Source: Planctomycetaceae bacterium (GTDB taxonomy: Bacteria; Planctomycetota; UBA1135; GCA-002686595). From it: a stretch of 64,000 bases of DNA. The notes under the pieces are model-generated. The model made no database searches, was not told where the DNA came from, and was given only the letters and a program-made list of their open reading frames with translations. This document shows, piece after piece, positions 52,150 through 61,715 of this stretch. How positions within the stretch are numbered: the first letter of the stretch is position 1; each line of letters opens with the position of its first letter. Position numbers and translations under genes: made by a program. The stretch covers positions 62,001 through 126,000 of the forward strand of contig WYBT01000039.1 in assembly GCA_011525785.1 (NCBI GenBank), given 5' to 3'.

Positions 52150-52430
52150 GGCAGTGAATTGCGAAGTTGGACGAGGGATGGCTTGGGGCCTGGTCAACCA
52201 CGACCGGCCAGACGAATCGACGGCGTGCGCGCCGGCGCATTTCGCGCCGAATCAACCTCACACCACCGAAGCGCGGCCACGCTCGCCATCACTCCTGGGC
52301 TGGTGAGCGCCTGTCCAACCCGACTGGCCGCCTGCTCGGCGTTTGCACCCAGACCGAGATCGACAACGGCGTCATGCGCGAACCTGCGCAGCGCCATAGA
52401 CTGACGGCGGGTTCACCAAACTCACCGTAC
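52150..52430. other. Intergenic region, no gene seen
   Basis: About 280 bp. Nothing recognisable before the AGGAGG ribosome-binding site (52431-52436) of the next gene. Confidence 0.5.
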
Positions 52431-52441
52431 AGGAGGCTTCC

Positions 52442-53668
52442 ATGCTGTCGCTCGCATTAGCGCTGACGTTCGCTGCCGCACCGTGCCCGCACCCTTCTCC
52501 ACAGCAGTCCGTCTGGTTCGAAGACTTCGATCAGCCCGGCACGACTGTCGCCAGCACACTGTTCCCGAACGTGTTCATGATCAGCGGCGGCGCGTTCGTG
52601 CGCGAGGCTCTGGACACCACGCTGGGCGCACCCGACACAACGCCTGCGTTGCCGATCAATAGCGGCGGTGACAAGGAGTGCCGATACTTCGAGCCGAGCG
52701 CTCCCTCGGCGGGCGGCCAGGCGTTCACGGACATGCTCTTCAGCGACGTCGTCATCGAAGGCTACTTCGGCATCGGGTATCCGATCGCACTCGGAAGTCG
52801 CGCGGCCTCGTTCACCGTGCGCGGCGGACTGACGCCCTACGAAAGTGCGTATGTGGCGGATTTCGTTCACAACGGCGGCACGACGGCCAGATTGCACATC
52901 TCGCTCGAGTGCAACTCCTTGATCGTGCCGAGCACGGTCCTGGCGAGCTCCGATCCCTTCGTGATCGATCCCTTCACCGAGAACTATCGGCTGGCGTTCC
53001 GCGCGCAGGGGGCTTCACTCCAGGCCGAGTTGTGGCGAGTGCGCGCGGGGAACGGCGCGGTCGTGGAGGAACCGATCGATCTGTTCGCCACGCCGGGCGT
53101 CCAGAACTGGCTCACGGCGACGGATGGACGCCTGATCCATGGCTCGGTCGGCGTCTCTGCCTTCGCGCGCGGCGCGAGCAGCGTGTTCTTCGACGACATT
53201 CAAGTCACCCAGCTCGGAGCAGGTCCGGGCCTCGCCTACTGCTTCGGCGATGGAATCGGCGCTGCGTGCCCGTGCAACAACTCGACCCGATCGGGCGAGG
53301 GATGTCGAAACTCCAACGGAGTCGGCGCACGCCTCGCCGCGCAGGGCACGACCAGCGTCGCGTCCAACGATCTGCGTCTGGGCGCGAGCCAGGTTCCGCG
53401 CTCGGTTCCGGCGATCTTCTTCGCTGGAACGACGGCCAACAGCATCCCGTTCGGCGCGGGAGTGCGCTGCGTTCAGCTTCCTGTAGCGCGCTTTCCGTTG
53501 CAGATTTCCGGCAGCTGCGGCGAACTCGTGCGCGAAAGCGTTGCTTCTTACCTCGGGGCCAAGCCCGGAGAGACCTGGTACTTCCAAGCTTGGTTCCGTG
53601 ATGCTTCGGGACCGTGCTCGTCGGCCACGAATCTGACCAACGCCCTCGAGGTGGGCTTCTCGCCGTGA
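52442..53668 (+). CDS. Secreted protein with YCFGDG-type C-terminal domain
   Basis: 408-aa exported protein with a strong AGGAGG 5 nt before ATG 52442 and signal 'MLSLALALTFAAAPC'. Residues about 25-255 form a beta-rich (jelly-roll/LamG-like) domain ('VWFEDFDQPGTTVASTLFPN' ... 'SSVFFDDIQVTQLG'). The C-terminal 140 residues start 'YCFGDGIGAACPCNN', with 'GEGCRNSNGVGARL' and 'FYFQAWFRDASGP'-like ending, the second planctomycete-type secreted-protein tail in this window. Function unknown; probably surface or extracellular. Confidence 0.82.
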   Translation: MLSLALALTFAAAPCPHPSPQQSVWFEDFDQPGTTVASTLFPNVFMISGGAFVREALDTTLGAPDTTPALPINSGGDKECRYFEPSAPSAGGQAFTDMLFSDVVIEGYFGIGYPIALGSRAASFTVRGGLTPYESAYVADFVHNGGTTARLHISLECNSLIVPSTVLASSDPFVIDPFTENYRLAFRAQGASLQAELWRVRAGNGAVVEEPIDLFATPGVQNWLTATDGRLIHGSVGVSAFARGASSVFFDDIQVTQLGAGPGLAYCFGDGIGAACPCNNSTRSGEGCRNSNGVGARLAAQGTTSVASNDLRLGASQVPRSVPAIFFAGTTANSIPFGAGVRCVQLPVARFPLQISGSCGELVRESVASYLGAKPGETWYFQAWFRDASGPCSSATNLTNALEVGFSP

Positions 53669-53684
53669 TGCGGTAGAGCGCGGC

Positions 53685-54040
53685 GTGTGGGTCGCCATCG
53701 GCGCTCCGCTCGTGAGCTCGATCTCGACGGGTACCGCAATCGCAGGAGCAGGCATGGCGAGCAACGTCGTGAGCATCGCCGCGGCGGTGTGGTGGGCGCG
53801 GAGCGATGTCTCCGGACCGCTCGAGCGCGCAGCGAGTTCGGCGAGCGAGCTGGAGCGCGCGCTGGACACGACGGCGGCCGTCACGCCGGAGGCCGGGCCG
53901 GCGCCGGAGTCGAGCGCGCGTGCGAACGTCGCTTCGGGCGCGCCCACGCGCTTCGAGAAACTCCTCGTGTGGGGCGCAGTCAACGGAGTGCGATCCGAGG
54001 ATCTCCAGCGCCAGTCGCTGAACTTCCTGGACGCGAACGA
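53685..54040 (+). pseudogene. Membrane-protein gene fragment, cut at relic D
   Basis: The frame from GTG 53685 (open further upstream, into the previous stop) reads 'WVAIGAPLVSSISTGTAIAG', 'ASNVVSIAAAVWWARSD', an Ala/Glu linker, and 'FEKLLVWGAVNGVRSEDLQR'. From about 54040 it continues in relic D sequence, so the 3' end is lost. It may also lack its true start. No family recognised. Confidence 0.5.
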
Positions 54041-54402
54041 CGGCGCCCAGCAGCTCCACCGGCTCGCGCTCGCCGCGCTCGACCTGGGCCAAACTCCTGT
54101 GGCGGGCTTTCGCCGTCGACGTGCTGACGTGCTCGCACTGCGGCGGACCCAGTCGCCTCATCGCACAGCTCACCGATGCGGTCGTCGTGCGCAAGATCCT
54201 CGCGCACCTCGGACTGACCACCGAGCCTCCACGGCCCGGACCGGCGCGCTCACGCGAACAGCTCGGGCCTCGCCTGAGCCGTCGCCCTATTGCGCCCCCG
54301 AGAACGCTCCTCGCCCCCAACTCGCACCGATGAGTTGGAACGGTCGCATCCAAAGCACCCGCACCACCGCCCCTGCGGGCCTCGAACGGCTCGCCTGTCC
54401 GC
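54041..54402 (+). mobile_element. IS91-like element relic D (best transposase C-terminus)
   Basis: The clearest coding remnant: the frame reads 'STWAKLLWRAFAVDVLTCSH', then 'CGGPSRLIAQLTDAVVVRKI' and 'LAHLGLTTEPP'. The CSHCGG zinc ribbon followed by R-L-I-A and V-R-K-I-L-x-H-L-G is the standard end of IS91-family Y2_Tnp transposases. The non-coding tail is truncated at CTCGAACGGCTCGCCTG, so the terminal hairpin is absent. It joins a lipoprotein gene reading the other way. Confidence 0.8.
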
Positions 54403-55036
54403 CGCCGAGCGTGAACTGGAACAGGTGCAGCTCGAGACCCTCGCGCAGCGCGAGCGCGAGGCCGATGGGCGACGTGTCGATGCGCGCGCCTGTCTTTGAC
54501 GCCGTGAGTCCCGCGTCGAACCAACCGCCGTAGTCCTTGCCGAGCGCGTTGGGATCGAACACGAAGGCGAGTTCGCTCGAACCGCGCGCGAGCTCGGCGA
54601 CGAACGTGTTGCTGTTCGGCCCCGGCCAGGCTCGGTATCCGTCGGCGGACGCGCCGGCGAGCTCGCTGGAGCGCGCCTCGAGTTGCTCGATCGCGCGTCG
54701 GGCCCGTTCACTGCTGAGGTGACCGAGCAGGCGCACCGGTGCACCGACGAGCCAGCGGTCGAGACCGGCTTCGGCCGCCGGCAAGTCGAGCACGCCGATT
54801 CCGATCGGCCCCAGGCTCTCCATGCACTTCCAGCCTTGCGCTCCGTCCGTGCAGTCGACCCAGGTGTGGTGCGCGGAACGCTTCAACCACGCGCCGCAGG
54901 TGCGCAGGTCGGCGCTCTTCACGGCGACGATGCAGGGCTCGTCGAGCGGCAGTTCGGAGAGCCACGTGGCGCGGCAGCCGCACAGCGCGAGAGATGCCGC
55001 CAGCGTCGCCAGGGCGGTCGTGCGGACGGCGAGCAT
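54403..55036 (-). pseudogene. Lipoprotein with C-terminus replaced by relic D
   Basis: The frame starts at ATG 55036: 'MLAVRTTALATLAASLALCG' then CRATW, a lipobox with Cys21. About 210 residues of globular protein follow ('SAHHTWVDCTDGAQGWKCME', 'FVFDPNALGKDYGGWF') up to 'ELHLFQFTLGGGQA'. The frame then reads antisense IS91-like relic to a stop at 54287. Truncation at the 3' end is likely. Function unknown. Confidence 0.6.
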
Positions 55037-55180
55037 GGCTTGGGGCGCAGGTTCGCGGAGGCTATCGGCGCGCGCGGGGGGAGGCTGTAACGGCGATTCG
55101 AGCTTGCGGATGGGATTTGTGTCCGCGGCGCACTTCGAGCGCGCTGCGCAACGAAGTCAGCTCGCTCCCTACGTCACACC

Positions 55181-56209
55181 ATGATGTTCCTCCGCCCTCT
55201 CCGCTTCGCGTCGGCCCTGCTGCTCGCCGTCCCCGCTGTCGCCCAAACCGTCGGCAGCCCCGTCATCGATCGTCCGCTCGACGACTCGAGTTCGGGCCTC
55301 ACCTACATCTACCGCGGCACGACCCAACCGCTCGCCGGGCCCGCCACCGCGAACACGTGGTCGTTCTTCGACACGAGCAGCGGCTACGTCACGCCGTTCA
55401 TCTTCGAGGTGACGGGCGCGAACCAGTGGAAGATCGTGGCCATCGGCACTCCGCGCTTGTCGGCGGGTGCGGGCGCACAAACGTACCCCTTCGCCACGCA
55501 AGCCGGCATCACCGCGCTGCAGGCGGGCAAGCAGTACACCATCGGATTCGCACACCGCAACTTCACCTTCGCCGCCGGTGTCGCGACGCCCGGCTCGGCG
55601 AGCAACTCGACGGTGGACTTCACTGGCTACAACAACTTCACGGACACCTGGTCCTATGTCTTCGCGAACACGCCGAACATCGGAACCATCGTCGGCACGG
55701 GCGGGCTCGCGCTCGACTCGTTCGGATCCGCGGGCCGCATCTACTCGATGTCGGTGAGCTTCACTCCGCTCGCGCCGGTGACGTACTGCACGCCGGGCAC
55801 GACCACGACCGGCTGCCAAGCGGCGATGGGCACGGTCGGCACGCCGAACGTGTCGGCGGGTTCGGGCTTCTTGCTGCGCGCCTTCAACGTCGAGCCCAAC
55901 AAGCAGGGCCTGATCTTCTACGGGCTCAGCGGCCGCAACGACACGCCCTGGGCGGCGGGCAGCACGAGCTTCCTGTGCGTGAAGCCTCCGACGCAGCGCT
56001 TGACTGCACAGTCGAGCGGCGGAACGAACGGCGTGTGCAACGGCACCTTCAGCATCGACTGGCTCGCGTGGCTCGCCGCGAATCCCGGCGCGCTCGGGGC
56101 GCCGTTCAGCTCCGGCGTGACCGTGAATGCGCAGGCCTGGTTCCGCGATCCGCCGGCGCCGAAGACGACCAACCTCAGCAACGGCGTCGAGTTTGTCACG
56201 GCCCCGTGA
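55181..56209 (+). CDS. Secreted protein with C-terminal Cys domain
   Basis: 342-aa exported protein. The signal is 'RFASALLLAVPAVAQ' and mature residues about 22-195 are a beta-rich domain ('YIYRGTTQPLAGPATANTWS', 'NFTFAAGVATPGSASNSTVD'). Residues about 198-342 form the shared tail: 'YCTPGTTTTGCQAAMG', 'GLIFYGLSG', 'SFLCVKPP', 'AWFRDPPAP', 'NLSNGVEF'. An ATG pair starts the gene at 55181/55184. The stop is directly followed by relic E, so insertion may have removed its terminator. Confidence 0.82.
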   Translation: MMFLRPLRFASALLLAVPAVAQTVGSPVIDRPLDDSSSGLTYIYRGTTQPLAGPATANTWSFFDTSSGYVTPFIFEVTGANQWKIVAIGTPRLSAGAGAQTYPFATQAGITALQAGKQYTIGFAHRNFTFAAGVATPGSASNSTVDFTGYNNFTDTWSYVFANTPNIGTIVGTGGLALDSFGSAGRIYSMSVSFTPLAPVTYCTPGTTTTGCQAAMGTVGTPNVSAGSGFLLRAFNVEPNKQGLIFYGLSGRNDTPWAAGSTSFLCVKPPTQRLTAQSSGGTNGVCNGTFSIDWLAWLAANPGALGAPFSSGVTVNAQAWFRDPPAPKTTNLSNGVEFVTAP

Positions 56210-56210
56210 T

Positions 56211-56745
56211 CAGGCTCGCCCGGCGCATCACGCGCTAGCTCGAGCGCCAGGGCCGCCTGGCGCGCGCGCACGCGCCGGCCGACGCTGACGATCCGGCCGA
56301 GCACGACGCTCCGCTCTTCGTCCAACTCTGCGCCGCGTCGATCCAAGGCGGCGCCGCGCTCGCGCCCGAGAGCTCGCCGCACTCGTTCCCTCTTCACACG
56401 CCCATCAACTCACCCACCACGGCGTGCTTGCGCCGGCCTCCGCCTGGCGCGACCAGAGTCGTGCCCAAGCGCGCGCCGGTCCCCGCCGCCAACTCGCACG
56501 CGGCTCCCGCGCCCAACTCGCCGACGGCGCCCAGCAGCTCCACCCGCTCGCTCGCGCGAACGGCTCGGGCCTCGCCTGAGTCGCAGCCCTTGGCCCGCCG
56601 AGCACGCTGCTCGCCCCCAACTCGCACCGGCGAGTGAACTCGGTCGTATCCAACCGCCGCGGCGAACCTCCACCTCGCGGTCGACGACGGCCGCATGCGG
56701 CGGAAGTCATCCGCTTGGAGTTCCTATCCGCCCGAAGTAGTCGCG
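56211..56745 (+). mobile_element. IS91-like element relic E (longest)
   Basis: Reads as the C-terminal half of a Y2 transposase with one in-frame TAG and shifts: 'LARRITR', stop, 'LERQGRLARAHAPADADDPA', 'LFVQLCAASIQGGAALAPES', then 'RELAALVPSSHAHQLTHHGV' and 'LAPASAW'. The H-H-G-V-L-A-P motif and the A-A-S-I-Q-G segment are typical of IS91-family transposases. The zinc-ribbon region is deleted. It ends with the hairpin segment GCGGAAGTCATCCGC and TTGGAGTTCCTATCCGCC. Confidence 0.75.
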
Positions 56746-56773
56746 CCGCTCCAATCGGGTAGGAGAACGTGTG

Positions 56774-57805
56774 GTGAATTGGCTTCTCTCAGTGACCGCC
56801 TCGGCCGCGCTTCTGGGATTCACGGCGACGATGCAGACGACGCACACATCCGAGCTCCGCGAGCTCGAGCCCGCTCCGTGCGTCGAGGTCGAGGTCGCCA
56901 TCTCCGAGTCCGATCGACCGGATCTCTCGATGGCGCCGACGGCCCACTCGCCGCAGTCGGAAACTCGTGTCACGCGTCAGCAGCGACGCGAGCAACTGGC
57001 GCTGAAGATCCGCACGATGCCCGGTTGGTCGCTCTACGAGTCGGCGCACTACTTCATCCTCACGTGCGTGCAAGACGTGCGGTTCATTGAAGAACTGAAG
57101 AAGCGCAGCGAGAGCATTCGCCGCGCGATACAGCACGACTTCCCGCATCCCGACCTCGACCCGGTGCAGATTCACACGGCGCCCAATGTCATCCGAGTGC
57201 TCGAGGACCGTGATCAGTTCCACTCGTACGGCGGCCCGTCGGGATGCACGGGCTACTGGGCCTCGGTCCAGGGCGAGATCGTTTTGTACGACGACAAGGC
57301 GGGCGGCGGGCGGCGCAACACCTGGGCCGCGCTGAGCGGGATGGTGTTCCTCGAGTACCTGAACTCCATCAGCGGCGATTCCATGGCTGCGCCGTGGTTC
57401 CTGTACGGCCACTCTGAGTACTACAGCGGCTTCAAGTTCGCCGACAGCAAACACCACCCCGCGCCGTTCGACTGGCGGACGGGACTGGCGAAGAAGAACG
57501 TCGAGACGTCGAAGGTCGCGCCGCTCGAAGAGTTCGTTCGCTTCACGCACTCGCAGTACCACGGCGCGAACCCTCGCTCGATCGACGGCAGTTCCTGCTA
57601 CGCGCAAGCCTGGTCGTTCATCTGGTTTCTGCGCGAGGGCCACAAGTCGAAGCTCTGGAATCCGGCCTGGGAGAAGATCCTCGGCACGTGGTGGAGCGCG
57701 TGGCGTGAGACCAGCGACGTGACCGCGGCCACCGACCGCGCGTTTGCCGGCGTCGACTGGACGGAGCTACAAACGGCGTGGGAGGCGTTCACGCTCGAGC
57801 TCTAG
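56774..57805 (+). CDS. Secreted protein, possibly degenerate peptidase-like
   Basis: 343 aa from GTG 56774 (AGGAG at 56761-56765; GTG 56771 also possible). The N-terminal signal is 'MNWLLSVTASAALLGFTATM'. The mature protein has 'GWSLYESAHYFILTCVQDVR', then helical and Trp/Tyr-rich segments ('APWFLYGHSEYYSGFKF', 'CYAQAWSFIWFLREG', 'WTELQTAWEAFTLEL'). The layout recalls DUF1570/peptidase-MA-like secreted planctomycete proteins, where an HExxH would be expected, but no HExxH is present. Function not assigned. It begins about 30 bp after relic E. Confidence 0.7.
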   Translation: MNWLLSVTASAALLGFTATMQTTHTSELRELEPAPCVEVEVAISESDRPDLSMAPTAHSPQSETRVTRQQRREQLALKIRTMPGWSLYESAHYFILTCVQDVRFIEELKKRSESIRRAIQHDFPHPDLDPVQIHTAPNVIRVLEDRDQFHSYGGPSGCTGYWASVQGEIVLYDDKAGGGRRNTWAALSGMVFLEYLNSISGDSMAAPWFLYGHSEYYSGFKFADSKHHPAPFDWRTGLAKKNVETSKVAPLEEFVRFTHSQYHGANPRSIDGSSCYAQAWSFIWFLREGHKSKLWNPAWEKILGTWWSAWRETSDVTAATDRAFAGVDWTELQTAWEAFTLEL

Positions 57806-58191
57806 CGACGTGAGTCGCGGGTGCTTGGGCGTGATGGCGCCGCCCAAGCGAATGACAGCGCGTCCCGGCGCCGCGAGGCATTTCGTTGGAGGCGCTTGGA
57901 GCGGCGTCCCCCGCGTTGACGGCGGCAACAGAAGCCGCATGACGCGTTCGAACGCACACGAACGGCTTCGCTCAATTCGGCCCATTGACGCCAAAGTGGC
58001 CTGAGCGGCAGACCCCGAACCTGGCACAGACCCAACCGACCGACAACGGCAGCAACGTGAGCATCGCCGCGCCTCGTCGAGTCGATCCGCTCAAGGGTCA
58101 CTTCTTGGTTGTCACGGTACGGAGCCGCATTCTCCCCTCCGCGATGCGCGCGAGGTAACGAGCGCGGGGACGCGAAGGGCGCTCGGTATCA
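57806..58191. other. Intergenic region, no gene seen
   Basis: 386 bp. GCGAC-GTGA-GTCGC right after the stop (57804 onwards) is a short hairpin without a U tract. The rest has no credible frame; the last part may be upstream remnant of the transposase relic that follows. Confidence 0.45.
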
Positions 58192-58480
58192 GTGATGAAG
58201 TGCAGCATTGCGCGACGCACGGTGTTCGAGAGCACTGCGGACGTGCGCCAGTTCCTCGCGCAGCTCGCTCGGGCAGTGCGCACGGTTCAGAACGAGCACA
58301 AGCCCATGACTCAAACGCATGCGGCGGCGCGATGGGCCGCTGTTTCGCGGGCTCTGTCGCTCTCCGGCGGTCGAGAGACTCGCGTACCGAGAGCGGCTCG
58401 AACGCTACATCGGCCTCAACCCTGTGCTCGCGGGCGTTATGTGCACGCCCGCGGCGCAGGGCAGTTGAAGCCGAAACGTT
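58192..58480 (+). mobile_element. Relic of REP-associated tyrosine transposase (RAYT, Y1_Tnp)
   Basis: Frame pieces read 'MMKCSIARRTVFESTADVRQ' (N-terminal part), then after a shift 'MRRRDGPLFRG', and after another shift 'ESLAYRERLERYIGLNPVLA' then GVMC. RDGPLFRG and 'YRERLERYIGLNPVLAG' are typical of RAYT/TnpA_REP proteins. The central HUH-containing portion is deleted and at least two frameshifts are present, so it is dead. Confidence 0.75.
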
Positions 58481-58515
58481 GAGGAGAAGCCCGGCTCGCC
58501 GTCCCGGAACGGCAT

Positions 58516-58549
58516 GGAGGAGTCGGCGCGTGCGCGTGCCGACTCCTCT
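58516..58549 (-). terminator. Hairpin downstream of the FG-GAP gene
   Basis: A perfect 11-bp stem, GAGGAGTCGGC (58517-58527) with GCCGACTCCTC (58538-58548). On the minus strand no U run follows, so intrinsic termination is uncertain; it may protect the mRNA end. Confidence 0.45.
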
Positions 58550-58591
58550 GTCCGGTTCAACCAACTTCGCGGAGCGCAGTTCCCGCAGCGC

Positions 58592-61192
58592 TCACGGGCA
58601 CATGGTCCACTCCAGGCCCGCGGACAGATTGGAGCCGCCCGGCGCGATCGGATCGCGGAACCAAGCTTGGACGTTGATCGTGTCACCGACGGAGAGCGGC
58701 TGGCCCAGGACCGTCGGGCTGCCGGCGAAGAAGCTCGCGAAGTCGAGCGAGAGCTGTCCGTCGCACGCACCGCCCGTGCCGCCCGAGGCCTGCAGCGCCG
58801 TGCGTTGCGTGGGAGCGCGCACGCACAGGTAGCTGGTGCTTCCAGCTTTCCACGGCGACGCCTTGCGGCCGTCCGCGCCGTAGAAGAAGAGCCCTGCTCG
58901 CTGTCCTTCGATCTCGTTGGCGGTCACGACGAAGCCGCTGCTCGCCGTCACGCTCGGCGTCCCGCTGAACGCGAAGCTCGGTTGGCAGCCGTTGGTGGTC
59001 ACGCCGGCGGTGCAGTACGTGATCGGCGCGCACCCTCCGCGGTTGATCAGCACCGAAATGGAGGTCTCGACCGTCAGCGTCCCGATGTGGCCGACGACCA
59101 GATCCTGGCGCCCGTCGAGGTTCAGGTCGGCGCCGATCACGCCGTACGGTCCCGCGCGCACGAGGTGCTCGTTCCTGTCGCCCAGCGCGCCGGTCCCGTC
59201 GCCGAGTCGGTAGATGAGCGTGTTGTCGCCGTTCGCGGTCGCGGCGGCGTCGAGGTGGCCGTCGCCGTCGATGTCGCACAGCGTCACTGTGGTCGGGAAC
59301 TCGCCGGTCGAATACAGCACGGGCGCGGCAAAGGTCCCGCCGCCAGCGTTGAGGACCACCGACAGCTTCTCATCGGTCTGATGGACAAACACCACGTCGA
59401 GATCGCCGTCCTCGTCGAGATCGCCGACCGCCAGGCCCTGCGGATAGAACTCGCCGCTCGCCCAATAGGTCGGCGCCGCGAAGCCGCCGGCGCCGTCGCC
59501 CAGGAGCAACGCGAAGTCGTCGGCGGACAATTGCGCGGTGACGATGTCGAGGTCTCCATCGGAGTCGAAGTCGCCGAGCTCGAGCGCGATCGGACTGCCG
59601 CTGCAAGCGAACGCGACCGCAGGCGCGAACCCGCCCAGTCCGTCGCCGAGCAGCAGGGACACGGTTTCGTCGCTGTAGTCCGTGGTCAGCAGGTCGAGCG
59701 CGCCGTCGAGATCGACATCCCCAGTGGCGATCCCGAACGGGAAGGCGCCCACGGCGTAGTCCACGGCGGGAGCGAACGCGCCGCCGCCGATGCCGAGCAG
59801 CACGGAGACGGTCTCCGAAGTCGAGTTGACCGTGGCGATGTCGATGTGTCCGTCGCCGTCGAAGTCGCCTTTGACGAGGTTCGACGGATCCAGCCCGACC
59901 GGCAGCGTCGCCGAGAGCTCCAACTCACCCGCTCCGCGACCCAGCGCGATCGAGACCGTCGAGTCGAACACATCTGCCGTGGCCACGTCAGGCAGGCCGT
60001 CGGAGTTGAAGTCCGCGCTGACGAGCGCGCTCGCGCCCGCGCCCATCGCGACGCGTGTCGAAGTGCGCCAGCCGCCCAGGCCATCGCCGAGCAGCGCGCA
60101 GTACTGCTGTCGCGTGCCGTCCGCGAACATCAGGTCGACGCTGCTGTCGCCATCCAGGTGCGCCGTCTCGACGGAGGTCACGAAGTCTCCCACTTCGAGT
60201 TCGACGCCGGCGCTCCAGCCGCCCAGACCATCGTTGAGCAGCGTCTGAATGACGCCGCGCCCCGTGCCCAGCGTGCCGCGTCCGATCACGACATCCGGGA
60301 GACCGTCGCGATCGAGGTCCGCCACCGAGAGCACCTGACCGACGGAGCCGATCGTGGTGTTGCTCGGCGCAGCGAAGCCGCCGGCGCCGTTGCCCGACAG
60401 GAACGCGAGGCGACTGGCCGTGCGGCAAACGACAACCAGGTCGAGCAGCCCGTTGCCGTCGAAGTCCGCCGCCCCGGCGAACGAGGGACCCGAGGGCAGG
60501 GTGAAGTGGACCGGCGCGGCGAACGCTCCAGCGCCGTCGCCGAGCAGCAGGCTCACGCGATTGGCGCTCTGCTGCACAGCGACGATGTCGGTGTGCGTGT
60601 CGTGATTCCAGTCGCCCAAGAGCACGCTCCGGGCGGTGGCGCCGAGCGCGCTGTCGAGCGGCGGAGCAAAGCCTCCCAATCCGTCGCCAAGGAACAACGA
60701 GACGCTGTTCGAGACCGAGTTGGCGGACACGAGGTCGAGATCGCCGTCGTGGTCGACGTCGCCAGCCACGAGCTCGCTCGGCCTGCTCGCCGCGCTGAAG
60801 AGCGAGGCAGCGCCGAAGTTGCCCGCACCGTCGCCGAGCACGACAGAGAACTGCGTAGTGGAGCCGCACGCGGCGATGTCAGGGGCGCCGTCGCCATCGA
60901 AGTCCGCCGCGAGCACGGAGGAGGCGAAGGCGCCGGTCGCAACGGCTCTGGGGGCCACGAAGTACCCGCGGCCGTCCCCGCTGCGGACCTGGACCTCGTT
61001 GGCGCCGGTCCCTGACGACGCGACGACGTCGAGCAGGCCATCGCCGTCGAAGTCCGCGATGTCGACGTCGGAGGCTCCGGGCACGGTGTACATCGGCGCC
61101 GCAAATGCCGGGTCCGCGCCCTGCGCCGCCGCCGTTGTGGACAAGACCGCGGTGAATGCCGCCCAACTCAAGTTGCTTCGCATGGATTGCAT
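58592..61192 (-). CDS. Secreted FG-GAP/VCBS beta-propeller protein with C-terminal Cys domain
   Basis: 866-aa exported protein. The start is ATG 61192 (ATG 61183 also possible), then signal 'NLSWAAFTAVLSTTAAAQ'. About fourteen FG-GAP/VCBS-type repeats follow, each with a calcium-loop motif such as 'DIADFDGDGLLDVV', 'GDFDGDGHIDIATV' and 'GDLDEDGDLDVVFV' and a 'LLLGDGAGGF' strand. That is enough for two seven-bladed propellers. Residues about 720-866 are the shared tail ('YCTAGVTTNGCQP', 'GLFFYGADG', 'YLCVRAP', 'AWFRDPIAPGGSNLS'). Probably an adhesive or binding surface protein. Confidence 0.87.
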   Translation of the reverse strand: MQSMRSNLSWAAFTAVLSTTAAAQGADPAFAAPMYTVPGASDVDIADFDGDGLLDVVASSGTGANEVQVRSGDGRGYFVAPRAVATGAFASSVLAADFDGDGAPDIAACGSTTQFSVVLGDGAGNFGAASLFSAASRPSELVAGDVDHDGDLDLVSANSVSNSVSLFLGDGLGGFAPPLDSALGATARSVLLGDWNHDTHTDIVAVQQSANRVSLLLGDGAGAFAAPVHFTLPSGPSFAGAADFDGNGLLDLVVVCRTASRLAFLSGNGAGGFAAPSNTTIGSVGQVLSVADLDRDGLPDVVIGRGTLGTGRGVIQTLLNDGLGGWSAGVELEVGDFVTSVETAHLDGDSSVDLMFADGTRQQYCALLGDGLGGWRTSTRVAMGAGASALVSADFNSDGLPDVATADVFDSTVSIALGRGAGELELSATLPVGLDPSNLVKGDFDGDGHIDIATVNSTSETVSVLLGIGGGAFAPAVDYAVGAFPFGIATGDVDLDGALDLLTTDYSDETVSLLLGDGLGGFAPAVAFACSGSPIALELGDFDSDGDLDIVTAQLSADDFALLLGDGAGGFAAPTYWASGEFYPQGLAVGDLDEDGDLDVVFVHQTDEKLSVVLNAGGGTFAAPVLYSTGEFPTTVTLCDIDGDGHLDAAATANGDNTLIYRLGDGTGALGDRNEHLVRAGPYGVIGADLNLDGRQDLVVGHIGTLTVETSISVLINRGGCAPITYCTAGVTTNGCQPSFAFSGTPSVTASSGFVVTANEIEGQRAGLFFYGADGRKASPWKAGSTSYLCVRAPTQRTALQASGGTGGACDGQLSLDFASFFAGSPTVLGQPLSVGDTINVQAWFRDPIAPGGSNLSAGLEWTMCP

Positions 61193-61459
61193 GTGGGGTT
61201 CTCTTCCGGGCGAAGGCGCGGGAGCGCGCCGACCGCCGCGGGGCCAAGTGGCGACATGGCGAAGCGCGTCGCGACGGCCGGCGAATTCCGTGAACTTTCC
61301 TCGCGCGTCGGCGCGCGCCGCGGGCGAGGAACCGGCGCAGCACCCGCGCTCGTCCGTCACGGACGAACGTTGTGTTCGACGGCTGGGCAACGCCGGGGGC
61401 GGCGACTCGCACGATGTCGCTCGGGCTGACGCCGGGTACGGAACCTGGGTCTCCCCTCC
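61193..61459. other. Intergenic region, no gene seen
   Basis: About 270 bp upstream of the FG-GAP gene. The frame of that gene stays open through here but is non-conserved and preceded by no signal. No promoter identified. Confidence 0.45.
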
Positions 61460-61690
61460 ACGATTCGCGCGCCGCAATCTCGCCCATCACGGCCCTGGGC
61501 GCCGACGGCTGATTCGAGCTTCACTGCAACTGCCGCCGGCGCGGTTCGTCGTCGCCCGTTAGGAGGCGACGGCGGCGAGCGCCAGCCTCGCGGCGACACT
61601 TGACGGATCGGCGGCCCACGACGAACCTCCATCGAGGGTCGGCAACGGCCGCGTGAAGCGGAGGTCCTTCTCACGGACCTTCGATCCGCC
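61460..61690 (+). mobile_element. IS91-like element relic F (highly decayed)
   Basis: 'RFARRNLAHHGPGRR' is a decayed version of the transposase 'HQLTHHGVLAP' segment in relic E. The tail is recognisable through CTTGACGGATCGGCGG, CGAACCTCCATCG and a diverged end GCGGAGGTCC. It is the most degraded copy. Confidence 0.55.
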
Positions 61691-61715
61691 GACCGCGCAG
61701 GAGGGAGAGCCAGCT

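Noticed and set aside
58514-61015. An 833-codon open frame on the plus strand
   Set aside because: It is antisense to the FG-GAP protein; the product has no signal or motif.
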